Assembly: GCA_001805695.1 (NCBI GenBank)
Contig: MHGT01000024.1
Location: 1,333-6,351, forward strand
Direction: 5' to 3'
Length of the DNA: 5,019 nucleotides
From: Omnitrophica WOR_2 bacterium RIFCSPHIGHO2_02_FULL_67_20
GTDB lineage: Bacteria; Omnitrophota; Gorgyraeia; Aquiviventales; Aquiviventaceae
The notes below the pieces were generated by a model. It made no database searches and had not been told where the DNA came from. It saw nothing but the letters and a program-made list of their open reading frames with translations. Shown piece by piece: positions 3,725 to 5,019 of the stretch (its first letter is position 1; the number at the start of each line of letters is the position of its first letter). Both the position numbers and the translations under genes were made by a program.

Positions 3725-5019
3725 ATGTCCGAGCGATATCCCTTCCACGACATTGAGCCAAAATGGCAGCGGCGCTGGGAGTCCCAGCGCGCCTTCCGCG
3801 CCGCCGACGGCGGAAGCCAGCCCAAATACTACGTCCTCGACATGTTTCCGTATCCCTCGGGGGCCGGGCTGCACGTCGGCCACCCGGAGGGCTATACCGC
3901 GACGGACATCGTCGCCCGCTACAAGCGGATGCGCGGCTTCAACGTCCTGCACCCGATGGGCTGGGACGCCTTCGGCCTCCCCGCCGAGCAGTACGCCATC
4001 GAGACCGGCACCCACCCCGCCGTCACGACGCGCAAGAACATCGAGACCTTCAAGCGTCAAATCGGGCGGCTGGGCTTCTCCTACGATTGGGACCGCGAAC
4101 TCGACACGACCGACCCCGCCTACGTGCGGTGGACGCAGTGGATCTTCCTCAAGCTCTACGAGCGCGGCCTGGCCTACCTGGCCGCCGCACCCGTCTGGTG
4201 GTGCCCGTCCTGCGGCACCGTCCTCGCCAACGAGGAGGTGGTGGACGGCAGATGCGAGCGCAAGAATCATCCGGTCGAGCGCCGGCCGATGCGCCAGTGG
4301 ATGCTGAAGATCACCGCATACGCCGAGCAGCTGCTCGCGGACCTCGACGGCCTCGACTGGCCCCCCCACATCAAGGACATGCAGCGCCATTGGATCGGGA
4401 AGAGCGAGGGGGCTGAGGTTCTCTTTGAGGTACGGACGACTGCGCAACGCGGGAACGTCAGTACCTTTCCGGGATCAGGTACGAAAGCAGCGATCCCCGT
4501 TTTTACGACCAGGCCCGACACTCTGTTTGGTGCAACCTATCTTGTGTTATCGCCAGAACATGTACTTGTATCTGAAATTACTACCGAGGAGCACCGTTCG
4601 GCAGTAGAGGCCTACCGTCGAGATGCAGCTCGCCGTAGTGATATGGAACGCACAGAGCTTTCGAAAGAGAAAACCGGAGTTTTCACCGGTGCCTTTGCAG
4701 TGAACCCAGTGAACAATGAAGAAATTCCTATTTGGATTGCTGACTATGTGCTGGCGAGCTACGGCACCGGGGCCATCATGGCGGTACCAGCACACGATCA
4801 GCGGGATTTCGAATTTGCCAAGAAATACCACTTGCCAATCCGTTCCGTGATTGTTCCCGAAGGTGAGCGTTTGTTCGAGCCGCCGGAAGCCGCATTTACT
4901 GAACCGGGTCGCATGCACGACTCCGGACCGTTCACCGGCCTGGCGAGCGAGGCTGCGGCGCACAGGATCGTCGAGTGGCTCGAGGGCCGCGGAACGGGGA
5001 AGGCGGCGGTGAACTACAA
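3725..5019 (+). CDS. leuS: Leucyl-tRNA synthetase, N-terminal 431 residues
   Basis: A class I aminoacyl-tRNA synthetase that charges tRNA-Leu in the cytoplasm; about half is visible and the KMSKS loop and anticodon-binding domain lie past the right edge. The ATP-binding HIGH signature is HVGH at residues 50-53, within YPSGAGLHVGH. WDAFGLPAEQYA follows in the Rossmann fold. A zinc-type insertion is suggested by C160, C163, C177 and H182, the CxxC...C...H layout known from Thermus LeuRS. CP1, the editing domain, starts after HWIGKSEG (about 222-229) and includes the threonine-rich TTRPDT (261-266; T266 matches E. coli T252) and GTGAIMAVPAHDQRD, whose Asp358 matches the editing residue D345. Proofreading therefore looks intact. 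Codons 230 to about 397 are much richer in A/T at the third position than the rest of the gene (see the composition entry). The protein aligns without frameshifts throughout. Confidence 0.98.
   Translation, partial: MSERYPFHDIEPKWQRRWESQRAFRAADGGSQPKYYVLDMFPYPSGAGLHVGHPEGYTATDIVARYKRMRGFNVLHPMGWDAFGLPAEQYAIETGTHPAVTTRKNIETFKRQIGRLGFSYDWDRELDTTDPAYVRWTQWIFLKLYERGLAYLAAAPVWWCPSCGTVLANEEVVDGRCERKNHPVERRPMRQWMLKITAYAEQLLADLDGLDWPPHIKDMQRHWIGKSEGAEVLFEVRTTAQRGNVSTFPGSGTKAAIPVFTTRPDTLFGATYLVLSPEHVLVSEITTEEHRSAVEAYRRDAARRSDMERTELSKEKTGVFTGAFAVNPVNNEEIPIWIADYVLASYGTGAIMAVPAHDQRDFEFAKKYHLPIRSVIVPEGERLFEPPEAAFTEPGRMHDSGPFTGLASEAAAHRIVEWLEGRGTGKAAVNY
4412..4912 (+). other. Compositionally distinct segment of leuS covering the CP1 editing domain
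   Basis: By hand count, about 20 of the first 229 leuS codons end in A or T (near 9%), whereas about half of the next roughly 166 codons do. After about codon 397 only about 3 of 33 do. GC per 60-base line falls from about 70% upstream to 43-52% across 4501-4740 and returns to about 72% at 4921-4980. The left edge is abrupt, at the GGG/GCT boundary of codons 229/230, and the right edge is gradual around 4870-4912. The reading frame and the conserved editing motifs continue throughout. Transfer of a domain-sized DNA piece, or an assembly join between related genomes, could both produce this. Confidence 0.75.

Noticed and set aside
4547..4963. Minus-strand 138-codon frame in the AT-richer part of leuS
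   Set aside because: It looks more protein-like than other shadows only because local GC is lower. The plus strand here encodes the conserved editing motifs.

Overview
This is a GC-rich bacterial chromosome segment. Most codons end in G or C, and the genes are ordinary housekeeping or envelope genes. A PilZ (c-di-GMP) protein, a long-form NfeD-type membrane protease and a stand-alone Nfu N-terminal domain suggest a Gram-negative-type, probably uncultured lineage. The sequence alone does not fix the phylum. I see no phage, IS transposase, CRISPR array or toxin system.

Layout. Positions 1-772 read leftward: tRNA-Ala(GGC), then after a 17-nt gap an NfeD/ClpP-class serine protease gene that runs off the left edge. 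Everything right of about 820 reads rightward: nfo (endonuclease IV), a small Nfu_N-domain gene joined to it by an ATGA overlap, a six-helix membrane protein, a PilZ protein, and leuS (leucyl-tRNA synthetase), which runs off the right edge. A compact divergent promoter region lies between the two blocks at 785-860. The -35 hexamers of the tRNA and nfo promoters touch back to back. nfo has almost no room for a leader and no Shine-Dalgarno sequence.

Gene logic. nfo and nfu_N look translationally coupled. The membrane protein and the PilZ protein each have a strong Shine-Dalgarno sequence and are 27 nt apart, so they probably form one unit concerned with the envelope or c-di-GMP signalling. All rightward genes could share one transcript, because no convincing terminator separates them.

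Unusual features. (1) Two copies of one palindromic repeat family lie at 2058-2122 and 3627-3703 and bracket exactly the membrane-protein/PilZ pair. Their inner stems differ by a base-pair-preserving change and keep the same A/G mismatch, which suggests that the folded form matters. (2) leuS is a mosaic in base composition: codons 1-229 and those after about 397 are GC-rich, but the part encoding the CP1 editing domain is far richer in A/T-ending codons. (3) A perfect 14-bp hairpin lies inside an unusual C-terminal extension of nfo, just before the coupled nfu_N start. I did not find a clearly new multi-gene system. The repeat family and the leuS mosaic are the best candidates for follow-up.
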